Assembly (NCBI GenBank): GCA_947652115.1
Contig: OX393563.1
Span: 8,504,159-8,568,158, forward strand
Direction of reading: 5' to 3'
Length of the DNA: 64,000 bases
Source: Blastomussa wellsi
Lineage: Eukaryota > Cnidaria > Anthozoa > Scleractinia > Plerogyridae
This document shows positions 22,168 through 35,800 of this stretch, piece after piece. A model generated the notes under the pieces. It did not search any database. It had not been told where the DNA came from and was given only the letters and a program-made list of their open reading frames with translations. The position numbers and the translations under genes are program-made. Numbering within the stretch: position 1 is the first letter of the stretch; the number at the start of each line of letters is the position of its first letter.

Positions 22168-23711
22168 ATTCAATGCTTTCAACTTCACGTTTTCCTTCTC
22201 AAAATGAGATTAGTCTGCTTAACACATTCTTTTGTATATCTTGAGCAGATCGGTGTTGCAGTCAAAATACACGCGGAGACGTCACTCACGTTGACTCCAT
22301 TGCATTGTTCACTTAGTAGTTACGTGTACAAGCGTATTAGCGTAGTTTCATGCTTTGTTCAAGCAGAGTGTCCTTAGCAATTTGCAAAAACCTTTCAAAG
22401 TAGTCACGTATCATCAAAAGTTTCTATCAGGCAGATTACCTCTCGATTATATTTACAGGGTCACCAAGCAACTCCTTTGTTCTTTGGATCAATTTCTGTG
22501 TTGCGCTTCAATGCACAGATTTGTTGGTGATACAATGATGTCACGACATCCGATCATAACACGAGCAAAAGGTAAATATTGAACTACTGAATTAGACTAG
22601 AAGTATTTTCCAATACCGTAGGAATGTAACTGACTACATTAAAGACAATGACTATTTGAAATAATAAAATAACAATTTTTGATGAAAAAGAAAACATCAA
22701 ACCAAAATTCAAACCAGCCGTAAACCTGTCTTGACGCTGTGTAAAATACAAAATAAACTATAAATCAAGGTGGACACAAGAGTGACATACAGAAATTAAG
22801 ATTACTGTTTAGTGAAGATATTCTGCAGCTTGAGTTGTGGGGCCGAGTCTTTTATAGCGCCACTACGCTTGCAGCAAAACGTCTTTCGCTTCACCAGTGT
22901 AGCACGGGGAATTTTAAAAGACGATTTCGTTGTGTCAAAAAGCAAGCCTGAAAGCGGAGCTCAACAATTATTTTTCAAAAAATAATACTTTGCTTCCATT
23001 TTGCAAAACAAGCGACCAAACTATTTAGTGGAACGGCACTACATCAGAGACATGAAAAAATAAACTCGGTGATCATTTTTTAGCACTCCCACAGTTCGAA
23101 CAACTTTTACAGTGTGCAAATTCATCTCTACGAGTTATTCAATGCAAAAAAGTACTTGCAAATAAATAAAATAATATTAATTTGTTTGAATTCATTTCGT
23201 ATTTCGTTGCGGCAAGTTGTTCTCGCTAGATGATGCATTTGACAGTTTGGGAGGTCTCGCAATGCATGCAACAAAAACAGATCACGCAGTGTCAATAAAT
23301 CATTACCAATAAAAAAGATTTTTCGAAAACTAGAATGATGCAAAGGATGCATATTGTAACTAAATATGTGAACTATTTCTCACCTCAAACAAGGTTTCCG
23401 CCTGTTTTCTCTTGCTCTCTCTCGCTCTCTTTCACGTCGCAGTTAGCTTAAATCTGGTCTACTCCCGTTTGCCGACATTGACAAAACAAGAGATAATAAC
23501 TATATATGAAAGGGTAATAACTGTTTTTTCCAAAGTTTTGAACTTCAAAATTCGTTGACTCTACTGTCGATTTAGCTTCGCTTTGCATTACGAATGGATT
23601 TCCCGCCAAAAACACGGGTTGCTAATCCGTGCGTACGTACGCATGGACAGAAAGTCACGTGATATCAATACAAAAAAATTCTAAGCTATGGGGCTCTCTG
23701 CGCGCGCGCGC

Positions 23712-23746
23712 GGGAGCTCCGCTACAAACGGGAGCTCCGCTACAAA
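23712..23746 (+). repeat. Short tandem duplication
   Basis: 'gggagctccgctacaaac' is followed directly by 'gggagctccgctacaaat', an 18-bp unit present twice just after a (CG)n run. Confidence 0.7.
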
Positions 23747-24793
23747 TGTTAAAAAGAACAAACAGCTAAACAACAACAGCTTGATTTTGGAGTGATCTTG
23801 TCGCCTCAAAAAGCTATCTCTAACAAATAACAGTATCTTTATAGAAAATGAGGATGACCAAAGATTTAGAGGACGACAAATAGTGGATAACAGCACAGTC
23901 AACTCGAAAAACGAGAAGCTTTAAACGATTTACAGTGAGGAAACCGAAACCATGAACGCTTGTATTTTTTGGTAATTTTTTTATCATCCAATAAGTGCTT
24001 TTCATGAAGACAAAAAGGTTAGCGTTTTCCAGGCAACGAAACAAACAAAGTGCGGTCAGTTGAGGTGTTCAAGGTTCGTCTCGAGTGTCCTCACTGAAAA
24101 GCTTTCTCGGACTGGGATCACGGATGCTATATCAAACATAAACCTAAATTTTTCAAGTTCGTCAAAAAAAACTTCTAGTTGTGTACAGTGGACCAAAGTT
24201 ATTTATCATTCAAGGCAGAGGTAGGGAAGGGGGTCCATTTTTGATTGGTGGAGGTGGGGTGGGGTTTTTATTTTTGAGCAAAAAGGCCGAGGGTCGGAGT
24301 AATGAAAAAACCCTTTCCCCTACCACAACTGGACACACCGCAGCAATAAAATGATGAAGTTAATATCTGTTCAGCGGTACAGCAAATACAACACAAGTCG
24401 TGAATTAGTTTTACGAATGGAAGCGTCGCAAGCAAGTTTATTTCAATATTTTTTGTTTACAGATAACATTTTCTTCATGATTTGCTGTCTTGTTTGAGGG
24501 CAAGTTTTACATTCCATAATTTATACTTTACTTGACATTTGACTCGAGTTGCACCGAACCCGCTCGAGTTTTCTTATTCTTCGGCTAATCTTCGGCTTGT
24601 CTCGGTACGCCATTGTCTTGTCTTCGGAACCAATCTGCTATTTCTCTCACTCTCTACTTGCGTGCCGTACAATGGAAATACGTCCGGCCAAAGGGTATGA
24701 ATGATTTTTTTTACGATAAACAGTTCTTCTCTTCTCGTGTCAATGTTGTCGTAGCTTGGCACTGCCAAGCAGAAAGTCTAATATTCTGTCCAG

Positions 24794-24919
24794 GACAAAG
24801 ACCACCACAAAATCCGCCAGAAGGACTTGCATGAACGTTTCGCGGAACTAAGAGAAGATGTGAAAAAACAGGCGGAATTAGTTTCTAAAGAAACTCTTGT
24901 AGTGCGCGGGTGAGACACA
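24794..24919 (+). CDS. Possible orphan terminal exon, charged coiled-coil peptide
   Basis: After a good acceptor ('ttctgtccag') the + frame reads 41 codons to a TGA: 'DKDHHKIRQKDLHERFAELR' and then 'EDVKKQAELVSKETLVVRG'. The composition is that of an amphipathic helix and looks coding, but I cannot connect it to an upstream exon in phase and do not recognise the family. It may be an exon of an unannotated plus-strand gene or chance. Confidence 0.3.
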
Positions 24920-25198
24920 TGAAAACACGTTCGTTACGAAGTATAGGATGACACTTCGATTCCCAAGAGCAGTTCACCACACCATTAGCTCCAGAAAGTA
25001 CCGGAGTACAACGTTGACAAGCTGTGTAGAATTTGCTTAAAAAGCGCTCAAACAAGAGAAAATGAAAGAAAGAAAAAAGCAAAAAACAAAGAATGCCACA
25101 AGACAAGAAAGTGCTGAGAACACAGACTTGAAAGAACCACCTTCTACAACTGTGCTGCATGAAAGCACAAAACCCGAGCCTTTGCACACACGCGCCTC

Positions 25199-25215
25199 TA
25201 TAATAACAATAATAA

Positions 25216-25296
<81 letters not shown>

Positions 25297-25395
25297 CAAT
25301 AATAATAATAACAATAATATAAATACTAAAAATAATAACGCTAATACTAACAACAACAACAATAGCAATAACGATAGCGATAATGATAATTTATA
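25199..25395 (+). repeat. (AAT)n trinucleotide microsatellite
   Basis: About 200 bp of near-perfect 'ata/taa' trinucleotides, degrading at the right into 'aac' and 'gat' variants. It creates long poly-Ile/Leu open frames on both strands that are not genes. Confidence 0.95.
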
Positions 25396-25659
25396 CCGCG
25401 CATTTTCTATAAAAATGTTCAACTGCACCCTAACATTTTAAATACATTAAATAAGCCTTGCGAATGAAAACAGTGGTTCCAGAGAGGTAGTGGCTAACTG
25501 TACGAAAGTACTGCTCAATAGCTTTTATTTAAATTATCATATACTAGGGTTTACTCTGGGACCAGTTGACAGGGTTACGAAAGAGCTTTCAAGACCGTTC
25601 ACGCAATCAAATCGTGCTTCAGTAGATCGCTTGTTATTTTATAAATACCAGGTTTTTAC

Positions 25660-28223
25660 CTTTGGCGGGAAGGGTACAATTTCAAACTGCTGATTGATTT
25701 CAGGAACAGAACCAGTGATCATGCAAAGAACGAATCCAGCAGACGCGATCAGACTGTACAGCAAGGCTTTGTTATCAAGAAGGCTCTCCATGAATGGGTG
25801 TCCCTGTGGCATTGAACGAAATAACACGTATAAACATAACGTAACGTAACGTAACGTATGGCCTTATTAGCCTGCTGGCATGACGAGATTTGATGATGAC
25901 GATGATGAATGTAACGTAACACAACATTAACTCTAACACTTGCTGTCTTTACTTTACCTCCCCCCGACATACGCCCTTCCAGGGTTTCCATCAGTTTATC
26001 AAGGCAAACACATTAGTTTACAAAGTTGCCAAGCACTTTTCAATGTTGTAATAATGGTACGGCGCGACACACCTTCGTAAGATAGTCGAAGATGCAGCGA
26101 ACATCTCCGACGATTAGCGAAGGTTCTCCGAACGAACCGAAGTCCGACACGGGCGAGTAAGATGCCGAAACCACGAATTGTGTGTGCCATCTGTACAACC
26201 TGGTTTCCTCTAGCAGCATTATCGGTGTAGTTTCACGTTTTCTACCATACTTCTCACGCAAACAGACTGCATGCCAATTACTCAGTTTACTGTACCTTGT
26301 AGTTGATAGCAAACGTAGCCAGCTGCATAGCTATGGAGACAATATACACAGTACTGTTCACAATGGTGGGCTGAAACTTGGCTTCCAAGTCCACATGTTG
26401 AGATTCCCTGCAAATTTAGTTAAAGAGCTTAAAGAGTTGCCATTGGAAAACAAAAACACTGAACACAGAATAGACACAAATGCCACATCTTGTAGAAACT
26501 TGAAGCAACACACGCAACCAAGCACCAACAAAGAGCCAAGCACGGGAAAATGTTCCAAGTGCGGGAAAATGCACCACGCACGGGAAAATGTTCCAAGCGA
26601 GGGAAAATGCTGAACGTGCGGGAAGCTTGAAATGCGCCAAACCCGGTAAAATGCACCAAGCGCGGAAAAATGCTCCAAGCGTGAAAAAATGCACCAAGTG
26701 CGGGAAAATGCGCCGCGCGCGGGAAAATGTTCCATGCGGGAACCTTGAAATGCGCCAAACGCGGTAAAATGCAACAAGCGCGGGAAAATGCTCCAATTGC
26801 GGGAAAATGCACAAAGCGCGGGGAAATGCGCCAAGTGCTGAAAAATTCTCTAACTGAAAGATCATAGAAAAAATATACTAAACCGTATAACTGAAACTGA
26901 CGCATAAGTACGTGTACAAAGATAATACTCACATGCTAGGGGTGAGACGCTTTGCTTGTTGTACCATGAAAACGAGGACCCAGAAGTGAACAGCAAACTG
27001 GCATAGCACTGTTACTATAGTGTACACGTTAAATATATTCGGTAAAGGACGACGCTTGGAAAGAGACGAAAGAGGCTGAAAGCGAAAAAAAACCCAACAA
27101 AACACGGTAATTCAACTTTGAAACTTGCAAAGGATATTTCAGATCTGAGCCACTTGCTTGACCAATATAATGCTGCGGGAATGATAAATTCGTATTTTAC
27201 ATGTTTCCTTGTCTCACCTTGGAACGAGAAATAAACAAGAAGCAGCCAGCTAATAAGACACCTTGTAACGTAGCTTGTCTACAAGAGAAGTGAAAGGAGG
27301 AAAATTAAAAACTTACATCTTAAGAATAAAGATTAAGGATTAAGCCCGCGTATGTAAGAGCCTAGTGGTTCATCTGAACGAGGCTTATTCCTGTTTCCTT
27401 ATCATGAAGTGACTAGCAGTATTTCTACTCCCCCTGGATGGGATGCCAGTCCCATTGTATACCTGGGTGAGGAGAAGACCTGTGAGAGTACAGTATGTTG
27501 CTCAAGAATCCAACGCAGTGCCCCGGCCAGGGCTCGAACCCGGGCGGACCGTTCGATCCAGTCAAAAGTAGAAAGTCAGGTATGGATATGATAAGAAAAC
27601 AGCAATTGATAACTTTTGGGAACATTGCCTGAACTTGTTGATCTATAATTAATCTATTATGGAAATAACAGAGGCTGGAAAGGAGAATTTGAATGTGAAA
27701 AGATGAACTCACCCATCACTGAACTTGATTCCATCTAAATACAATACGCTTTGACTGTAAGCGAGCACCAGGGCGTTCAACGCAAGAATCTTGAACATCT
27801 GTAGTGTGGTGACCAATGTACAGCGACCCTGCTTTATGATGTGGCAAACTGAAAAGAACATGAATTAGAAGACATGATCGCCCGCACTTCATTTATACAT
27901 GATGTGAAAAAATTGTTGACGGGGTGGAGCAAAATGAATGCGGATTAGGGAAGTGTAAAGGAACTTTCTAAGTAGATCGAGTGTCGTAAAACCAAAACCG
28001 CAATAATACCCGACTGTGACCAGTCATAAAGGAAAAAACAATCCAGTGATCCAATCAAAATCGTGAAGCAAAAACATGTAGCCGACCCAAACCCGCGGGA
28101 AAACTTTGATTTCTTGAGAAAGTGACGAGCAATGTAAAACTAAAGCATATCCAAATTACTTTCGAGTGCACGAAAATCGCTCTACGATTTCCATTCCTAA
28201 CAACGCAAACAACATTAGAATAT

Positions 28224-28268
<45 letters not shown>

Positions 28269-31200
28269 GTATAACAATATAATTTGGTTTTATCAACTGG
28301 GTTGATAATGTCAATTGGCCACCGTAAAGAGATTCAAGTGCTGACGTTTCGAGCGTTAGCCCTTCGTCGGAATCCAATTGGATTCGCTCCGACGAAGGGC
28401 TAACGCTCGAAAGGGCTAACGCTCCGAGAAGGGCTAACGCTCGAAACGTCAGCACTTGAATCTCTTTACGGTGGCCAATTGACATTATCAACCCAGTTGA
28501 TAAAACCAAATTATAACATTAGAATATAGCCTCGTATGCCCGCCATGGAATCTTAGTGGGCTTTATTTTTAACAGAACATGGGCAAAAACGCCCAACGGC
28601 TCGGGCATCAACTAGCAGCTTTTCTAGACCTCAAGCGGGCATTATTTTCTTTTAGAACATGGATACCCATCTTCTAGTAGGTAAATGAAGGTTATGTGCA
28701 GCCAACGCAGGACGCTTGCATATACAGAAAGCTTCTTGTTTTACTAACAGATCGCTTTTCACTTACCAGCCATGACAGACGATAGCTTGGAAGTGAAAGG
28801 AGATGCAATGGACGCATCTCCCAACCGAACAACTTGAGGCTGATCTACCTCGTCTATCTGTTTTAACATTTCCTGGATCTTTTTCTGGAAATACAACAAA
28901 CAACAAGCGTGATTTTAAAATGCGCGATCTGGCAATGGACGGAATTTGTTGATCATTAAATTTTTTTCAGCGATCACGTTCTTGTAAAAAGCAGCTATTT
29001 TTCAGGATCAAGATCATGAGAAAACATTCCAGCTCACCTGTTGTTCATGTTTTAAGGTGGAAGCAGTGTCGTCCCCCCTGGCCACAGCACGCATCTTAGC
29101 TGCTCGCGAAGCTCCTTTGGTAGGTGCAGGGGGGAGATGTCCTCTTGAAACGATCTTAATTGAATCGTTTTTACCTTTATCCTCGGATTGATGCTGCACA
29201 AAAGAAAAGCATACAAACTCCATTGCTTCTAATATAATGAAGAGAAAGTAGAAAGGACTCGGCGCATGGAAGGATTGGCGTCTCATCACTAACTCATTTC
29301 CATTCTTCCCGCTCTTTGGACGTCTGAGACTGGAATCGAAATATTTCATTCTGATGACGTAACCAACGGAGCTGTGCGTGACGTCTCTGATTGGTTGTGA
29401 ACTCGGTTACGGATTTCCGTCACCGTGGTTGTTTACCATCTCCCAAAAAAATCCGGAAATTCCGGATGGAATGTAAATAGAAAGACTAATTTTGCCTCTC
29501 CGAACAGAATTTTCTCGGGAAAACGGGATTTCTTGAAAGGTAGTCCAAAATTCCCAAACGGAATTTCCGAACGGAAAATGTGCTTACCATTTGCCATCGC
29601 CACAAGCTCCAGGCCCTAAGCCAATATGTCAAACTCGCCCTTGGCTTTCTCGGTAGGTTGGGTCTGTTTTGTAAATGGAACACGCCATTCCCAAACGGAA
29701 ATTTCCATTGAGGATGTCGGCTTGCCATTTGCACAAACCGTCAACCAACCGATTTCCCCGTGTAAATGGTAAACAACCCGTGTCGAAACATGCAATGAAA
29801 AAGGAATTGTGTACTCACTGATGTCGAGGGTTTATCTTCTTTGGATTTCAGAGCACTTTTCTTGCCGGGTTCGGGAAGTTTTTCCGGGGCGCCAGCCAGC
29901 AAGGCCACACCTGATAACAGGGGAACGGCAAGCAAACACTTAATTTTTACAACAGTTCGGTATTTTTCGTGCATTTGTTAACAGCCCAGGAACCCACGAC
30001 AGTCCTAATATCCAACCTATTATTAAACCGCTGACCAAAAACAAACGGTCACAAGGTATATAAAATCCGCCATGCTGGAGGGCAAGCTTCTTATTATTCC
30101 CACACTGGGACATCCAAAACAAAGAAAAGTCAAGCTTGACTGGATGAAGTCGCCTTGTTTGGCTGTCCCAGAAAGGGAAAAGGCTTAACTGCAGAATACC
30201 CCGCCACTCCGAGTAACTTCCACGTAGCCGGCTACGCGGTACGCATGCCGGATTTTGTATCATGTGACCGTTCGTTTCAAAAGGTCTATTAGCAAGAATC
30301 ATCTTCATTGATGGAGGCAAATTAGGACCGCAAATAATTTTTCTCCCGTGACAGGACATGCGTCTGACTAAGTCAGCATTGTGATTGGAAAAAACAGCAG
30401 TGAAGTCGGACGTCATGTCACGGTAGAGACCTTCAGATTTTTAGATTGTACTAACAAAATAGCCTCACTGGAATGACTTCATTTTCCTTTTTTATCAGCA
30501 GTAAAGTTAGCACGGTCATTTTTATTGAAGGCAGTTAGACTTCTAATCGCAAGTTGATTAAACTTCTAACATTTTGATAACTTGTTTTCGCCACTACGAG
30601 TTTCAGTGAGAATGTCGTAGTCGTGAAAACAAGTTATCAAAATGTCACGTAGCTTTACTAGGTCGCGATTAGGAGAAGTCAAACTGCCTTCAATAAAAAT
30701 GACCGTGTTAACTTTGCTGCTGACAAAAAAAGCAAAACGAAGTTTTCTGGCGAGGCTATTTTGTTAGTATGCGCTACAAAACTTAAATTCAAATCTCGTA
30801 CTCGCAGTCGTCCTCGTCGTAGAATCTAATTAGATAAATACAGTACTGCTTGATAAGTGTTGTCAACGCAAAACATTTGCCTTTGCACTGGAAGGCGAAA
30901 AAAATTGTCCGGACATTCTGTCCGACCACAATTGTAGCTAAAGAAGCGAGGATAGACTGTACAGTGTAAACTCGTTAATTGTTCTCGTTCGCGGGATCAC
31001 TGGACTTAAAGAGCCTGGTACAGACTTCGTCTCGAGTTATGACGTAGGCCGAATAAAAACATATAAGGAGTCATACCACAGTGCGCATGCTTGAGTGCTC
31101 CTACGTCATTGGTGCCGTCACCGCACATCAACGTCACAAATCCTTTGCTCTTGAGTTTGGTAATGACCAATTCCTACATAAAGGAAAGAAATGTCTCCAA

Positions 31201-32804
31201 GACGGGCACACTTTTATTCACCGTCTTCACACTACAATTGCAAATACATATTTACCAAGTTGCAGACGGTACCTTTTGTTTAGGAGCCACTCGGGCGAAC
31301 ACTTGCACGTTATGAATGATGGAGTGAAAAAACTTTGCTAGTTTCTCAGTCGACTGTAAGTAGGTAAATGCCTGCAAATAAACCAGAATGCTCATCGAAC
31401 ACTTACGCATTTCACTGAAAGTGAATTGAAAAGGATGTGCATTATAAAAGGTTGGGGGACAGGGGGACAGAAAATACATTGAATTTACATCATAATGCAA
31501 GGAAGAACAAATAACGTCTCGGTAAAACCGAGCCAGGGAGCGGTGTCAAAGTAAATTATGACATAGTTAACTATGATTATGTATGCTTGTCAGTGTCTGA
31601 CCGGATCAAACAATTTATGCCGTTTCGCTTTAGTGGGCGGAAAAGCGTTGCAAAATTTGCATCGACTTGCATATCGAAATGTTAGTCATCTGATTTGTAG
31701 AGTTTCGACCAGTTTATGTTCCCGTGTTCCCCAACACAGTAGTCGTGTTCCCTTGTTCCCGAAAACCCCTGGGAGACCCTCTATACTGTAATTTTCCGAC
31801 GTATTCTAGAACGCCTGATTCGAAATACACCTGGGATATCCTATTAGAATCCAACCTGTTTTCCCGTATTCAAATGGAATGCTTCAGGTGTGCATCACGT
31901 ATTCAACACTGAATACTCGTGAATACTCTAGGGGCACTTCACGTATTCAAATCGAATACACTTGAATACTCCAGGTGAACTTCACGTATTGCGTACGCCT
32001 TGACTACTCCAGGATTCTATGGCATCACAATGACATATTCGAGGCTAGAATACTCTAGAATATTTTTCATTTGGCGCAGTGTTGGGGACGAAAATGAGCG
32101 CGATCAAAGTGTACTCATAGCCTGTGCGAAAGAGATCAATTACCTCTCCTGTGACACACAAGTCAAATTTGGAAGTCAGCTCTTTGACACCACCAGAGGG
32201 AATGATGGGAAGACTGAACGAGTTATCAACTGGCTGCCAGTGCCACTCACTTTCTACTGCAGAGAGGAGAATGGAGAGAATAATAAATATAATTTTGAAA
32301 AACCCAATCGGAGCAAAGTGATTTAAAGTCAGAACTAATCGTGTGATGATCTAATAACAATATAAGGATTGCTCTGACTTTTCCTGCATGCGGTTTTTTT
32401 TTAAATCAAGATTTAGCATTCGCAACTTTTGCCATACTTTTCACTGGTCACGTGTTTTTGCCTCCAGTTTTGATTGGGTATTAGGAAAAGATCCCTGGCA
32501 GTTAAACGTACCGTGATCATTGGTGTTTTCAGGAGGCGTCAAAACCACAATTTCACGCCTAGCAAGTCGAAGCTCGCGAGCCACGTGACATGCTGTCAGC
32601 GGATTATCCCCAGTGATCATGGTCAGCTGTTTAGAAAAAAAAAACATACATGATAAAAAAGCACTCTTTTAGAATTACTTATCATGTCATGTCGATGTCA
32701 AGTTAAAAAGTACCTTTTTGCCCAAAGCGCATTTATTCAATGACCTGAGGTTCTTGACCTTTTTGCGATTTTCTTCCAGTGACCTTCCGAAATAAGTCAG
32801 CTAG

Positions 32805-32837
<33 letters not shown>

Positions 32838-35800
32838 GTATAACAATAGAATTTTGTTTTATCAACTGGGTTGATAATGTGACCACCGTAAAGACATTCT
32901 TTACGGTTGTCAATTATCAACCCAGTTAATAAAACCAAATTTTAATTGTTTAAAGTACCGTTTATCAAGTCATGCTTCCGGGTATCGCTCGAAAATTTTA
33001 ATCAATAAGATCATGTTGGAACTTTGAAAAATTGTCAAAAAATTGGAACTTCAAATGACTTGAAAAGATGATTTTAGTCACGTTTTCAATTTTGTCCATA
33101 ATTTAAATTGTACGTGTAGTCCGCCTCTGTCCTATCCGCCGTTAGTTCTTCTCACGTGTTTTTGCCATTTGCAAACTTAACGTTAATGTGCTACAAAATC
33201 AAACTCATTTTGTTGTGCCTCCAAAGATCTCAACATGTTCTAGCGGTAATTACATGGTGTGACGATTCTTGGATCTGTTTGATAGCTGCTTTAGAATCAC
33301 TCTTCAGTGGACACGCTATTACAACGAATCCCGCGAACTGCAGATCACATTCACACTCCTCACGTTTCAAGTCACGGATCTGTCACAGAAGATAAGACAA
33401 CTATGTTAATATAGCATTCTTTAGACAAGTAACGCAAGTTACTTTGTAGACTGAAACAATTGCGTGATAGCCCACGACTGCACGTATTGGGAAGTACCTT
33501 GTAGTAAATAGCGTTTGTTAGTTAAGTAACACAATCTCCTATGTGGAAAAGATTGCGTGATGGCCTACAGCTGTAAGTACTGTGCGCACATCTTTTAGTA
33601 AATACAAGTAATTACAAGGAAACTGAAACTTGTAAAAGTGCTTCTAGATTGCCTTTCAATGTGAAGCGTTACAACAGCACATGAACAATTTCACACCTCT
33701 TTGGCTGCTACTTCTCCAATCTTCTTGAAACCCAGCGCCAGAACTCTGGCCCCTTGGCAAGTCATTCTATGATAAATGGTGTCATAGTTTCTGGGAACGG
33801 TTTTGTACTGAAAGTAAAATGACAACAAAAGTTAAACGATACATTAATCTGTTCAAATTCTCCGTTGGAGTAGCATGCAGATTAGTCTTAGTTGGTTTGT
33901 CTGCAGCCTGACAATTCATTCGGTCAATTGGATAGCAGCGCAGTGAACGGTGGGCGCAAAATAGATAAGGGTTAGACGTTCTCTCTCCCTAAGCCCCTTG
34001 TCATTTTTGCACTCGCCGTTCATCACACTAATCCTGTTTTTGCGCTTCTGTCCAACTAACCAAACGCCAAGAACAGGCTATTCACGCTGCAGAAGTCGAA
34101 CTCCAAACACTCACCATCGGTCTAAGCGTTTCAGGAGCTCCTTTCACTGTCACGATATATTCACTGGAAGATGACCCAGGATTTTGTAAGGAAACAATAG
34201 CTGACATTCTCTTTAGAGCACTGGAGAAATGATGACGATGTACTATCCGCATAGAAACACGTCGGCCTTTGTTTGGCATGACAATATCACCTCTCGTTAG
34301 TCTCCAATCCACAGCTTGTAACACTGCTTTTTCAAGCGGGTCACCCACTAAACTATCATCAAGGAAAGCCAGCGAGTGGCACGAGGCTAGCACATGCGCT
34401 GTGTCATCAGGAACATCGCTTACTGCACACACTTCATCATCATCTCTACACGTAATAAAATAACGATAAAATGAACCAAGTCGCCGATTTTCTTGGATGC
34501 ATCTAGGGATACCCCCCCCCCATCCTCCAATACAGGCAATGTTTACCGCTGACCATCTTATTTGCTTTGGGCACTTTGGAGCGATGTTCACTTGAATGTC
34601 AAAAGATATTCCCGTTTGGTTTGGATCTGCATTACCACACTTAATTTGTGGTTTCAAAATCTCGCACAACTTTCTCAACCAGAAGCAATCACAAATAAAA
34701 CAAATACCAATTGTGACCAATTCACAACTCTTTCCTTACACTTTGCCATATTGGTTACACGCAATAATTTTGCATTCTGATTGGTTCACGCGCTTGTCTT
34801 TGTCCTTTGTGTTTAGCTCGCGTTATTTACTTTGGTTTTCGTTGTCCAAATCTCATCCATCTCTACAAAACCGTTATAAAGCTCCCTAACACAAACACTT
34901 ACTTGAGTCCAGCAACACCTTGTACTATGAGGTTATCACTTGTTAATGTTCCAGTTTTGTCAAAGCAGCACACATCAACTTTACCAGCAAATGGGATTCT
35001 AAAAGGCTCTGTGCAATACACACCTACAAGAAGCAATATGACAGAGTGAGTTAGATGAGACAAGAAGAACCTCGATAATACGCCTGCCGTAAGCCACCTT
35101 GCTTGTAAACGGTCAAACTTCTTGGTAATGCGATATCTTCGGATATAGCCCGATAAAACCTGGTAACTTTTGTTCATAATGTCCTTTCCAGCAAATTTAC
35201 ATGCTTTCTCCCTCAACAACAACAACAACAACAAGGACATTATCGAGAAAAGACAAGTTGCACATATAATGTAATGTATGTTTATTGTAACATGTAAGTA
35301 CTTTTTGTGGCAATGTTGGAAAATAATTCACATTATAAATTAAATGTTCCAAGTAACGACAACAAAGACAAAGTTACTAATAGCATTGAAAATAGTGGTA
35401 GTGTTTTAGCTGTAGTCTCACCCAGTTTCTGTAGAGCCATCAGTGAGGAGTTCACAGCCAGAGACAGCTCAATAGGAAGCTCCGGTGGAACCACTGATGT
35501 CAAAATAAGGGTGCACTCCAAGAATAGCTTGTAACGATTTCTCTTGGGATCTTCACTGCCTGTATAAAAAGGAAAGTGTCAGTACCGTACTAAATTAAAC
35601 ATAAATCAGTCAATAGACCACAGTACTGCATGCTGATTTGAGTACAGTTCAGGGCTGCTTTTTCCAGACAGAGTCCGTTAGTTTATATCATTGGGGAAAC
35701 TCAGACGTTAAAAGTGTTTTCTTCATAACAATTGTCTAGCGCTCGATTTACACAACTCATCATAATTATGTGATATAGTTTTGTGTACATAAAAAAATTT

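Larger units (their letters stand above)
22168..25659. other. Intergenic between IQ-motif gene and ATP13A1
   Basis: The proximal few hundred bases (22168-22530) are the probable promoter of the IQ-motif gene. A plus-strand ATG-rich stretch at 22534 followed by 'AAAAG|gtaaat' could be a first exon, but no consistent partner exon was found. A CpG-rich 'cgcgcgcgcgc' run is at 23701-23711. The last exon of ATP13A1 is expected here, yet I could not find it. Confidence 0.4.

Noticed and set aside
22534..22571. Possible first exon (MMSRHPIITRAK) of a plus-strand gene divergent from the IQ-motif gene
   Set aside because: The donor is plausible, but its phase does not fit the orphan exon at 24794 and no other partner was found.
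25062..25428. Poly-Ile and poly-Leu proteins
   Set aside because: They are translations of the (AAT)n microsatellite.
26528..26852. CRISPR-like array
   Set aside because: Units abut directly with no unique spacers and the host is an animal; it is a minisatellite.
26182..26932. Long overlapping frames on both strands over the minisatellite
   Set aside because: An 18-bp period keeps every frame open, so the repeated peptides are by-products. On the minus strand the true ATP13A1 exons flank the array.
29940..30416. 158-codon minus-strand frame
   Set aside because: It sits in an ATP13A1 intron, has no recognisable motif, and is partly made of intron repeat sequence.
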